Shown piece after piece: positions 39,572 through 47,617 of a stretch of DNA of 64,000 nt. The notes beneath the pieces are model-generated. The model was given only the letters and a program-made list of their open reading frames with translations. It ran no database searches and was not told the DNA's origin. Each line of letters starts with the position of its first letter. Within the stretch, counting starts at the first letter, position 1. This DNA is from DSOI01 sp041394885 (lineage in GTDB: Bacteria; Acidobacteriota; Terriglobia; Bryobacterales; Bryobacteraceae). Position numbers and translations under genes: made by a program. Location: NCBI GenBank assembly GCA_041394885.1, contig JAWKHI010000005.1:1-64000 (forward strand), read 5' to 3'.

Positions 39572-42500
39572 ATGCTGTTCGAACCAGAAGACGGTGTGAC
39601 GGAGGGAGCACCGGTCCGGCGGAAATTCAAATTCGGCCTGCCTCGCTTGGGATCCAAGCGAGTGGTCCTGGGATGCCTGGCGTCGGCGGCGATCGCGGTT
39701 CTCGCGGTCGCCGAGGCCCGGTCCTCCTACCTCCAATCGAGACTGTTCGCGGCCATGGCGCGGCGGATGACCTACCGCGTGGAGCCGGGCCCTGCCAGTC
39801 TGCCGTTGGCCGGGGACGGTCCTTACGACACGCGGATGGGGTATGCCCGAATCGATGGCTGGATCCGCCGACTGGAAGAGCGGGGCTTCGAGGTCGAGTC
39901 CCAGGCGCGGTCATCGGACTGGTTGCGCCGGATGACATGGTTCGGACTGTTTCCCACCTACCGCGAGAAGTCGCAGGCGGGGTTGGAAATCCTGGACACG
40001 TTGGGCCGGCCTTTGTTCGCGGCCCAATATCCTCAGCGCGCCTACCCGGAGTTTGACTGGATTCCGCCGCTGGTGGTGAACAGCCTGTTGTTCGTGGAAA
40101 ACAGGGATATGCTCGACACCTCGGCGCCCTACCGCAATCCGGCAGTCGAGTGGGACCGTTTGGCGCGCGCCGTGTTTGACCAGAGCCGCAAGCAACTCGT
40201 CGGCGGCACCGGGGCCGGTGGCGGCAGCACCCTCGCCACCCAGATCGAGAAGCTGCGTCATTCCCCCGAAGGCCGCACCCAGGGCGCCGGTGACAAGTTC
40301 CGTCAGATGCTCTCGGCATCCATGCGCGCCTACCAGCTCGGCGAAGCCACCTACGAATCGCGAAAGCAGATCACGTCGGACTACATCAACTCTCTCCCGC
40401 TGGCCTCGCTCCCCGGCTACGGCGAGGTGTCCGGTTTGGGCGACGGCCTCTGGGCATGGTTCGGTGCCGATTTCGCCCAGACCAACCGGCTGCTCGCCGC
40501 CGAAGAGGGCAGCCTGGATCCACCCGGCCGGGCCACCCGGGCCCGTGCCTACCGGCGGACTCTGAGCCTGTTGCTGGCCGCCAACCGACCCTCTCACTAC
40601 CTCCAGCGGAATCGCAAAGCGCTGGAGCATCGCGTGGACAGCTACCTGAGAATGTTAGGAGAGGCAGGAGTCATCTCGCCAGGCCTGCGCGATTCGGCTC
40701 TCGCCGTGCAGTTGGATTTCCGCGCGCAGGCGCCGGACCGGCCTCAGGTTCCTTTCTATGAGCGCAAGGCGATGGACGCCGTGCGGGCCTCCCTGCTCGG
40801 ATGGTTGAACATCGGAAGCGTCTACGATCTGGACCGCTTGGACCTCACCGTTCACACGAGCCTGGACCGCGTGGCCGTCGAAGGCGCCACGAAAGTGCTC
40901 CAGCGGCTCAAGGATCGGTCCTACGCAGCCAAGGCCGGTCTGATCGGCCACCAGATGCTTCCCGAGGGCGCCATCGATTCCGTCATTTATAGCTTCAATC
41001 TCTACGAAGCGGGCGAAGGGATGAACTTTCTACGCGTCCAGGCCGACAACTACGATCAGCCATTGAATTTCAACGAAGGCACGCGGATCGAGCTCGGGTC
41101 CACCGCCAAGCTCCGCACTCTGGTGACCTATCTGGAACTGATCGCGGATCTGCACAAGCACTACGCGAGGAAGAGGACGGTGCACGCTGCCGCCGAGCCG
41201 GCCGATACCTTGACGCAATGGGTGATCGCGTACCTGGCTTCGTCGCCCGATCGTACTCTTGCCGGAATCCTCGAAGCGGCGGTCACCCGCGAATATTCCG
41301 GTTCGCCCGCCGAAGGCTTCTTCACCGGCGGCGGGCTGCACTATTTTTCGAACTTCAACGGCGGCGACAACGGGCGGCGCCTGACCGTGCGTGACGCCCT
41401 CCGCAACTCGACCAACCTCGTCTTTATCCGGATGATGCGCGACATCGAGACCTACTTTCAATACCGGCTTCCGGGGGTCACGCCCGCGCTGCTCGACGAT
41501 GTCCGCCATCCCGGCCGCAAAACGTACCTGTCCCGGTTCGCCGATCGCGAGGGCCGCGAATTCCTGCTCCGGTTCTACCGCCGGTACAAGGACAAGCCCG
41601 TGGAGGAGGCGCTCGCGATCCTGTCGCGCAAGATGCGTCCCACGCCCTACCGGCTCGCGGTCGCTTACCGCACCGTGCTCCCGGAAGGCGACCTGGATGG
41701 CATGCTGGACTTTCTCGAATCCAAGCTTCCCGACGAAGCCCTGGCCAGGGTGGATATCGAACGCCTGTACAACCAGTACGCGCCCGGCAAGTTCGATTTG
41801 GGCGATCGCGGCTACCTCGCCCGCGTGCATCCGCTCGAGTTGTGGCTGCTGCGCTACCTGATGGAGCACCGGCAAGCCGATTTCGAGGAGGTCACCCGTG
41901 CCAGCGTCACCGAGCGCCAGGAAGTGTACAAGTGGCTGTTCCGCCCCAAGCACAAACACGCGCAGGATTTGCGAATCCGGATCCTGCTGGAAGTGGATGC
42001 GTTCCTGGGGATCCAGAAGAAATGGGCCAATCACGGCTATCCGTTTCCCTCGCTTACGCCGTCGCTTGCCACCGCCATCGGCAGTTCCGGAGACAATCCG
42101 GCGGCGCTCGCCGAGTTGGCGGGCATCATCCAGAATGGCGGTGTCCGGTATCCGTCGATGCGGCTGGAGCGGCTTCATTTCGCTCGCGCCACGCCGCTCG
42201 AAACCGTGATGCGGCACCGGTCCGCGCTTCCCGTCCGGGTCCTCCCGGCGGCCGTGGCCGCCGTGGTCCGGCAGGAAATGTTCGGCGTGGTGGAACAGGG
42301 TACGGCGCGCCGTGCTTTCCAAAGCGTCAAACTGAGCGACGGCAGTATTTTGCCCTTGGGCGGCAAGACCGGCACGGGTGACAATCGCCTCGAGAGCTAC
42401 GCCTCCAACGGTGCGCTACTGCAGTCGAAAGCGATGAGCCGCACGGCCGCGTTCGTCTTCGTTATCGGAGACAGATTCTACGGCACCGTGACCGCCTACG

Positions 42501-42754
42501 TCCCGGGAGAGCAGGCCGAAGCGTTCTCGTTCACCAGTGCGCTGGCGGTGCAGATATTCCGCCAATTGGTGCCCACGATCCGGCCGGTGCTCGAACGCGC
42601 CAAACCCGTTTCGATGACGCCAGAGCCAGAGCGGCCCGATATTTCCGAAAGCGAAATGGACGAGATGCCCGTCAAGCGGCCCATCAAACGCGTTGTAGAG
42701 GTGGCGGCAAAGCCGGCGCCTGAGGATAAGACCGCTCCCGTGGCCCGCGACTGA
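39572..42754 (+). CDS. Class A penicillin-binding protein (transglycosylase/transpeptidase)
   Basis: 1060 residues, longer than the usual 700-900. A membrane anchor (about 30-47) precedes the GT51 transglycosylase domain: Glu176 in LLFVENRDMLD is the likely catalytic base, and GGSTLATQIEKL is a standard motif. The transpeptidase domain has Ser510-x-x-Lys513 (GSTAK), Ser613-x-Asn615 (RNSTNL) and Lys932-Thr-Gly (GGKTGTGDN). A large insertion of about 200 residues lies between the second and third transpeptidase motifs, which explains the length. It polymerises and crosslinks peptidoglycan in the periplasm. Divergent from the LRR operon; 39 bases apart. Confidence 0.9.
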   Translation: MLFEPEDGVTEGAPVRRKFKFGLPRLGSKRVVLGCLASAAIAVLAVAEARSSYLQSRLFAAMARRMTYRVEPGPASLPLAGDGPYDTRMGYARIDGWIRRLEERGFEVESQARSSDWLRRMTWFGLFPTYREKSQAGLEILDTLGRPLFAAQYPQRAYPEFDWIPPLVVNSLLFVENRDMLDTSAPYRNPAVEWDRLARAVFDQSRKQLVGGTGAGGGSTLATQIEKLRHSPEGRTQGAGDKFRQMLSASMRAYQLGEATYESRKQITSDYINSLPLASLPGYGEVSGLGDGLWAWFGADFAQTNRLLAAEEGSLDPPGRATRARAYRRTLSLLLAANRPSHYLQRNRKALEHRVDSYLRMLGEAGVISPGLRDSALAVQLDFRAQAPDRPQVPFYERKAMDAVRASLLGWLNIGSVYDLDRLDLTVHTSLDRVAVEGATKVLQRLKDRSYAAKAGLIGHQMLPEGAIDSVIYSFNLYEAGEGMNFLRVQADNYDQPLNFNEGTRIELGSTAKLRTLVTYLELIADLHKHYARKRTVHAAAEPADTLTQWVIAYLASSPDRTLAGILEAAVTREYSGSPAEGFFTGGGLHYFSNFNGGDNGRRLTVRDALRNSTNLVFIRMMRDIETYFQYRLPGVTPALLDDVRHPGRKTYLSRFADREGREFLLRFYRRYKDKPVEEALAILSRKMRPTPYRLAVAYRTVLPEGDLDGMLDFLESKLPDEALARVDIERLYNQYAPGKFDLGDRGYLARVHPLELWLLRYLMEHRQADFEEVTRASVTERQEVYKWLFRPKHKHAQDLRIRILLEVDAFLGIQKKWANHGYPFPSLTPSLATAIGSSGDNPAALAELAGIIQNGGVRYPSMRLERLHFARATPLETVMRHRSALPVRVLPAAVAAVVRQEMFGVVEQGTARRAFQSVKLSDGSILPLGGKTGTGDNRLESYASNGALLQSKAMSRTAAFVFVIGDRFYGTVTAYVPGEQAEAFSFTSALAVQIFRQLVPTIRPVLERAKPVSMTPEPERPDISESEMDEMPVKRPIKRVVEVAAKPAPEDKTAPVARD

Positions 42755-43186
42755 GCGGCGCCTGGGCGCTTTCGCGCAGCCATGTCCGCTTCCAAATTTC
42801 GACACCGGTCGCCTTCGCCGTTTGCATTCAATGAGTTGTCCGGCATGGCTTTTCGGAATTCCGCGTGCATGGTTACCGTTGGAGGTAGCCAGATGCAGCT
42901 ACTGTCGAACCATCAATGGGTAGCTGGTGCGGTGAAGGCGGCTATCTGGGCTCTGCTCGCGCTGGCGGTGCTCGAAGTCTGCCGGAAGCCCCTGCACTGA
43001 CGCCCGGGCAGCCCTGTCTCTCGTCGCGGTCGCGCACTTCGCCCTGCCCCAGGACCGGCACACATCTCCCTCTGTGCCCCATTTCGGGCACATCCCCGAT
43101 CTCCCAACCGTTGTCTTATCTTGAGTTTCCGCCTCTGGAAGCTGGCGTGCAGTCATTATTAGTGTCCGGAAAGGGGTGATGCTACA
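42755..43186. other. Intergenic stretch before carbonic anhydrase
   Basis: Apart from the small ORF at 42893-43000 no gene is visible. The last 100 bases are locally richer in A/T and probably hold the promoter of the carbonic anhydrase operon. Confidence 0.5.
42893..43000 (+). CDS. Possible 35-residue single-pass membrane peptide
   Basis: An optimal ribosome site (GGAGGT, six-base spacing) precedes this ATG, though in-frame upstream codons exist. The product has one hydrophobic helix (AVKAAIWALLALAVLEVC) with a basic C-terminus (RKPLH). No homologue is recognised. It could be an orphan or a regulator of nearby membrane proteins; support is the ribosome site and the helix only. Confidence 0.4.
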   Translation: MQLLSNHQWVAGAVKAAIWALLALAVLEVCRKPLH

Positions 43187-43840
43187 TTGAAGAAACTCAT
43201 TGAAGGAGTTGCCAGATTTCAGCGCGAAGTCTACCCGACCCATCGAACGCTGTTCAAGGACCTGGCGTCCTCCCAGAATCCGCGCTGGCTGTTCATCACC
43301 TGTGCCGACTCGAGGATCGACCCGTCGCTGCTCACACAAACCAGGCCGGGTGAGTTGTTCATCTGCCGCAATGCGGGCAACATTGTGCCGGCCTACGGTC
43401 ACCCCGGCGGAATCACAGCGACCATCGAATATGCCGTGATGGCGCTCGAGGTCCGCCATATCGTCGTCTGTGGCCACTCCGACTGTGGCGCGATGAAGGG
43501 AATCCTTTGTCCGGACTCCGTCAAAGATATGCCGACGGTGGCCCAGTGGCTGCGCTTCGGCGACAGCGCCCGGATGATGGTGGAGGAGAACTACTCGCAC
43601 CTGGTGGGAGAAGCCCAGTTGCGCGCCCTCACCGAGCAAAACGTGGTCGCTCAGATTGACAACCTCCGCACCCACCCCGCCGTCAGCTCCCGCATCCGGC
43701 AGAAGCGGTTGCAAATTCACGGCTGGTTCTACGACATCGGAGACGGCTCGATGAAAGAGTACCTCCCCCAGAAGGAGGCGTTCGTGGAGTTGACCCCGGA
43801 AAAGATGGAAGAGATCTACTCGCTGGTGAACGGTATCTAA
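43187..43840 (+). CDS. Beta-class carbonic anhydrase
   Basis: 217 residues from a TTG preceded by AAAGGGG. The zinc ligands of beta carbonic anhydrases are present: Cys39 and Asp41-x-Arg43 in CADSR, and His97 and Cys100 in CGHSDCG. RNAGNIVPAYG is also typical. It interconverts CO2 and bicarbonate in the cytoplasm. The SulP transporter gene begins three bases after its stop, so it is probably co-translated; this pairing suggests bicarbonate uptake or release coupled to hydration. Confidence 0.94.
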   Translation: MKKLIEGVARFQREVYPTHRTLFKDLASSQNPRWLFITCADSRIDPSLLTQTRPGELFICRNAGNIVPAYGHPGGITATIEYAVMALEVRHIVVCGHSDCGAMKGILCPDSVKDMPTVAQWLRFGDSARMMVEENYSHLVGEAQLRALTEQNVVAQIDNLRTHPAVSSRIRQKRLQIHGWFYDIGDGSMKEYLPQKEAFVELTPEKMEEIYSLVNGI

Positions 43841-43843
43841 TCG

Positions 43844-45385
43844 ATGCGGGATTTCTGGGCTTCAATCGTCGTCTTTTTTGTAGCGCTGCCCTTGTGCATG
43901 GGTATCGCGATCGCGTCCGGGGCTCCGCCGGCGCTGGGTCTGATCACCGGCATCGTGGGCGGACTGGTGGTCGGATTCCTGGCCGGGTCGCCGCTGCAGG
44001 TGAGCGGTCCCGCGGCAGGTCTGGCCGTACTGACCTATCAGTTGATCCAGGAGCACGGTTTGGTGGTGCTTGGTCCCGTGGTCCTGCTCGCGGGGCTTTT
44101 GCAACTGGTCTCCGGCTATTTCAAGGTAGGGCAGTTCTTCCGCGCGATTTCGCCCGCGGTGATCCACGGTATGCTCGCCGGAATCGGCGTCCTGATCTTC
44201 GCCGCCCAGTTTCACGTCATGGTCGATGACTCGCCTGGAGCCAGCGGGATCGCCAATCTCCTCTCGATACCGCGCGCGATCGCAAAGGGCGTATTTCCCT
44301 TGAGCGACACCCACCCGCATCACCTCGCCGCGATGGTCGGCGTGGTCACCCTGCTCGTTCTCGTCGGGTGGAACACGCTCGCGCCCAAGCAGCTCTCGCG
44401 GGTGCCCGGGGCGCTGGTGGCGGTGATCGCCGGGTCCGCGCTCGCCGGGCTCGCCGGATGGGAAATCAAGTTCGTCGACGTCCCGTCCAATCTCATCGCC
44501 GCCGCCAACTGGGCCACCCCAGAGGCGATGCAAACCGTCTTCAACCCCACGCTCCTCGCCGAAATCGTCGCCATGGCTTTCGTCGCCAGCGCGGAGACGC
44601 TGCTTTGCGCCAGCGCCGTCGATCAGATGCACTCCGGTCCACGCACCAACTACGACAGAGAGCTGATGGCCCAAGGTTTTGGCAACATGATCTGCGGTGT
44701 CTTCGGAGCGCTGCCGATGACCGGTGTGATCGTGCGTTCGGCCGCCAACGTCAACGCCGGCGGCGAAACCCGGAAATCCGCCATCATGCACGGCGCCTGG
44801 CTGCTTGCCTTCGTGGCGCTGGCGCCGGGAGTGCTCAATCTGGTTCCCACTGCCTCGCTCGCTGCGATTCTCGTCTATACCGGCTACAAGCTCGTGAACA
44901 TCCGCAACATCCGGCGGATGGCCTACTATGGCCGTCCGGTGCTTGCCGTTTACCTCATCACCCTCACCGTGATCGTAGTGAAGAGCCTCCTCCTCGGCAT
45001 CCTGGTTGGGCTGACCCTTTCGTTCGCCAAACTCATTTACGCCCTTACTCACATGGGTATCCGGATCGTTACTGACCCAGCCGCCCGCCGTGTCGACCTC
45101 CACCTGTCCGGCGCGGCCACTTTCGTCCGCCTTCCGAAACTCACTGACACCCTGGAGGCCACGCCGCTCGATCACGAAGCGCACGTCCATTTCAAGGACC
45201 TCGAATACATTGACCACGCCTGTATGGACGCCCTCTCCAATTGGGAAATGCAACGGAAGGAGAAGGGCGCTCCGGTCTTCGTCGAGTGGAACGAGCTTAC
45301 CCGTAAGTACCGTCGTTCCAACGCGCTCGATACCCCGCCCGACAACCCGCCCGGCTCCGCCGTCCGCGAGCGCGCCGCTGCCTGA
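43844..45385 (+). CDS. SulP-family anion (probably bicarbonate) transporter
   Basis: 513 residues with about 10-12 membrane segments from the N-terminus (MRDFWASIVVFFVALPLCMG); GSPLQVSGPAAGLAVL and VGQFFRAISPAVIHGML are SulP signatures, and a STAS-like C-terminal domain (HVHFKDLEYIDHACMDALSN) follows. SulP members carry sulfate, bicarbonate or other anions, often with Na+ or H+. Coupling to a carbonic anhydrase with a three-base gap makes bicarbonate the best guess, as in natural SulP-carbonic anhydrase fusions. Convergent with the next gene. Confidence 0.9.
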   Translation: MRDFWASIVVFFVALPLCMGIAIASGAPPALGLITGIVGGLVVGFLAGSPLQVSGPAAGLAVLTYQLIQEHGLVVLGPVVLLAGLLQLVSGYFKVGQFFRAISPAVIHGMLAGIGVLIFAAQFHVMVDDSPGASGIANLLSIPRAIAKGVFPLSDTHPHHLAAMVGVVTLLVLVGWNTLAPKQLSRVPGALVAVIAGSALAGLAGWEIKFVDVPSNLIAAANWATPEAMQTVFNPTLLAEIVAMAFVASAETLLCASAVDQMHSGPRTNYDRELMAQGFGNMICGVFGALPMTGVIVRSAANVNAGGETRKSAIMHGAWLLAFVALAPGVLNLVPTASLAAILVYTGYKLVNIRNIRRMAYYGRPVLAVYLITLTVIVVKSLLLGILVGLTLSFAKLIYALTHMGIRIVTDPAARRVDLHLSGAATFVRLPKLTDTLEATPLDHEAHVHFKDLEYIDHACMDALSNWEMQRKEKGAPVFVEWNELTRKYRRSNALDTPPDNPPGSAVRERAAA

Positions 45386-45388
45386 TCC

Positions 45389-47578
45389 CTACGGCACGTA
45401 CGCCACGGGCTCGATGATGAATTGAGCCATCCCCAGCGCCAACCGCCGGATGTCGGGCGTCGGCGGCCCTTCCATCTTCGGGTAGGCGGCATCCGGCAGC
45501 AGGAACCGGATCCGCAGATCGCCGCCCCGTGAAGTGGCTACGTCCCGCGGGATAATCACCCTCGCGGTCTTTTTGCCCCCCGACAAGTACACCAGCCGCG
45601 ATACCGTCGTACCGTTCACCAGTAGCTCGAATTTCTGGATCGGCGCCCCTTCGTTCACGAACGCGTAAAATTCCATGTCCAGCGCAAGGTCGCGTTCGAT
45701 GGCGTCCTCCACATGGAGGCCGATTTCCGCCGCCAGTCCGTTGTTCCACGTGCCCCAGCCCTCTGGAAACGACCATCCGTCCAGCGCGTAGTCCACCGAA
45801 TTGGCATCGAGCGTGAAATCCACCTTGCTCCCCAGCCGATACGGCAGCAGCACGCGATTATCCGCGTCTCGCAAAGGAATCGCGCTGACGCATTTCTGAC
45901 ACCCCGCCCATCCCGGCGCCAGTACGCGGACCCCGTTCACCACGCCAGCCCGGTCCCAGGCTCCCTTGAGCCGCAGAGCCTCCTCCCAAAGATCGCCGCG
46001 CCCGAACACATAAAGTGTGTCGGCGGCGAAGCGCCCTTCGCGGATCACGGCCGCGATTCTTTTTCCGATCTCTTCCTGCGTCTTCAGATCCACTCGCGCG
46101 AACGATCCGATGTTGATCGCCATCCCGTTCTTCGCCGCGAACGTGCACAATTCGTAGTAGCCGCGCGGGGCGTTGTATGGCAGCACGAAGACGATCTTGC
46201 GGTAGCGCTGGCCAGCTTCGGCCCAGAATGGGGATTGCAGCGGCGTCGTCCAGGCCGGATGCTCGAGTTCGCCGCGCAGCAGGCGGAAAGTGCCCTTGGT
46301 GTCGATCCCCTGGATGACAATCAGTCCCGCCATCACACCGGCCAGCACCCGCGGCTGATAGCGCGCCGCCAGCACGCGAAACGCCGCCAGGTAAATCAGA
46401 TAGAACACCGGCCAGAACATGCGATCCGAGCAGCGGAATATGTTCGCCAGCCGTTCGACGAAAGCCGGCAGCGGAATGGTGACGATCTCCACGGCTCCGA
46501 TGGCGATCCGGTTGGACAGCGCATACAGGGTGAGCAATGCGCATGCCGCCAACAGGATCGGGTGCGCCCGCAGCCGCCGGACCGCCGGACGCCAGTCACG
46601 AGTGAATTCGCCGAGAGCCATCACGCACAGCGCGATCATTCCCGCCCCGAGAAAACTCATCCCCTGGTAGTCGCGCTTGGCAATCATTCCCGGCGTGCCC
46701 GGAAAAAGCGCGGAGAGATCCGGATAGCCGGAGATCAACGCCAGCAGGTTCATCCGGAAGTATCCGAAGCCGACTCCGGAGACGGCGGAACCAAGCACGA
46801 AATAGCCCGATTGCCACGCCGCGATCAGGCATGGCGCGGTCGAGGCGCCGAACCACATCGCCGCGCGCCCCATGCGCAACTGGCCGGAGCGCAACCGCGC
46901 AATCGTGTCCGCCGCCCACAGCACCCCCGCCATCGCCAGAAGATAGGCGTGCACCAGCGTCGCCACCAGCAGCAGGCCAGCCCAGCGCAACGGCGCATGT
47001 TCCTTTCCGAAATAGAGAAGCAGGCCGGCCAGAATCAGCCAGTGGCCCATCAACGCTTCATGCGCGTGCAGGCGGTACAGAAACGGTGGGGCGATCACGA
47101 AGAAGATGGAGCCGAGCGCTTTGATCCAAAAATCGCGCGTGCATCTCTCGAGCAGCTTCCAGGCGAATACGGATTGCAGCACAAAACAAGCGAGAATCCA
47201 GATGCCGAAATACTGAAAATCAGCGGGCAGAAAAGATCGAAACGGCTTGAAGAAGAAGGCCAGCAGCGGGAGCGAGTCCGTATAGACGATGGACCCGCCG
47301 AGGTCCATGCCAAAGTCCGTATTCAACCCCATCGGTTGCTGCAGCATCGGCGCGGCCCGGAAAAACAACCATCCCAGGTAGTGCTGGGCCGGGTCGCCGA
47401 TCACCAGCCATCCTGTATTGCGGGGGTCGAGTATCCCGCCGCCGGAGATCAGCGCGAACGCAACCAGCCCGATCAGCACCGGAGCCGCCGCTTCGAGGAT
47501 CGGCAACGTCCGCCGCGCTGGCGCCTTGGTCGGCTCCGACGCGGCGGACTTGCTCGTGGATTTTTTCCGGATTGTCAT
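45389..47578 (-). CDS. DUF6311-like multi-pass membrane protein, copy 2
   Basis: 729 residues; Lys/Ala-rich cytoplasmic N-terminus, then about 12 membrane helices, then a soluble C-terminal domain of about 280 residues. GDPAQHYLGWLFFR and RLHAHEALMGHWLILAG resemble DUF6311 proteins, which look like GT-C fold glycosyltransferases, with Asp62 as a possible metal or catalytic residue in the first loop. The paralogue directly upstream is closely similar along its length. Function is unproven; export or modification of a glycan is a reasonable guess. Confidence 0.7.
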   Translation of the reverse strand: MTIRKKSTSKSAASEPTKAPARRTLPILEAAAPVLIGLVAFALISGGGILDPRNTGWLVIGDPAQHYLGWLFFRAAPMLQQPMGLNTDFGMDLGGSIVYTDSLPLLAFFFKPFRSFLPADFQYFGIWILACFVLQSVFAWKLLERCTRDFWIKALGSIFFVIAPPFLYRLHAHEALMGHWLILAGLLLYFGKEHAPLRWAGLLLVATLVHAYLLAMAGVLWAADTIARLRSGQLRMGRAAMWFGASTAPCLIAAWQSGYFVLGSAVSGVGFGYFRMNLLALISGYPDLSALFPGTPGMIAKRDYQGMSFLGAGMIALCVMALGEFTRDWRPAVRRLRAHPILLAACALLTLYALSNRIAIGAVEIVTIPLPAFVERLANIFRCSDRMFWPVFYLIYLAAFRVLAARYQPRVLAGVMAGLIVIQGIDTKGTFRLLRGELEHPAWTTPLQSPFWAEAGQRYRKIVFVLPYNAPRGYYELCTFAAKNGMAINIGSFARVDLKTQEEIGKRIAAVIREGRFAADTLYVFGRGDLWEEALRLKGAWDRAGVVNGVRVLAPGWAGCQKCVSAIPLRDADNRVLLPYRLGSKVDFTLDANSVDYALDGWSFPEGWGTWNNGLAAEIGLHVEDAIERDLALDMEFYAFVNEGAPIQKFELLVNGTTVSRLVYLSGGKKTARVIIPRDVATSRGGDLRIRFLLPDAAYPKMEGPPTPDIRRLALGMAQFIIEPVAYVP

Positions 47579-47617
47579 GCCCGTGTGTGGACGCGCATCG
47601 CGGCGCGCTCCAATTCT

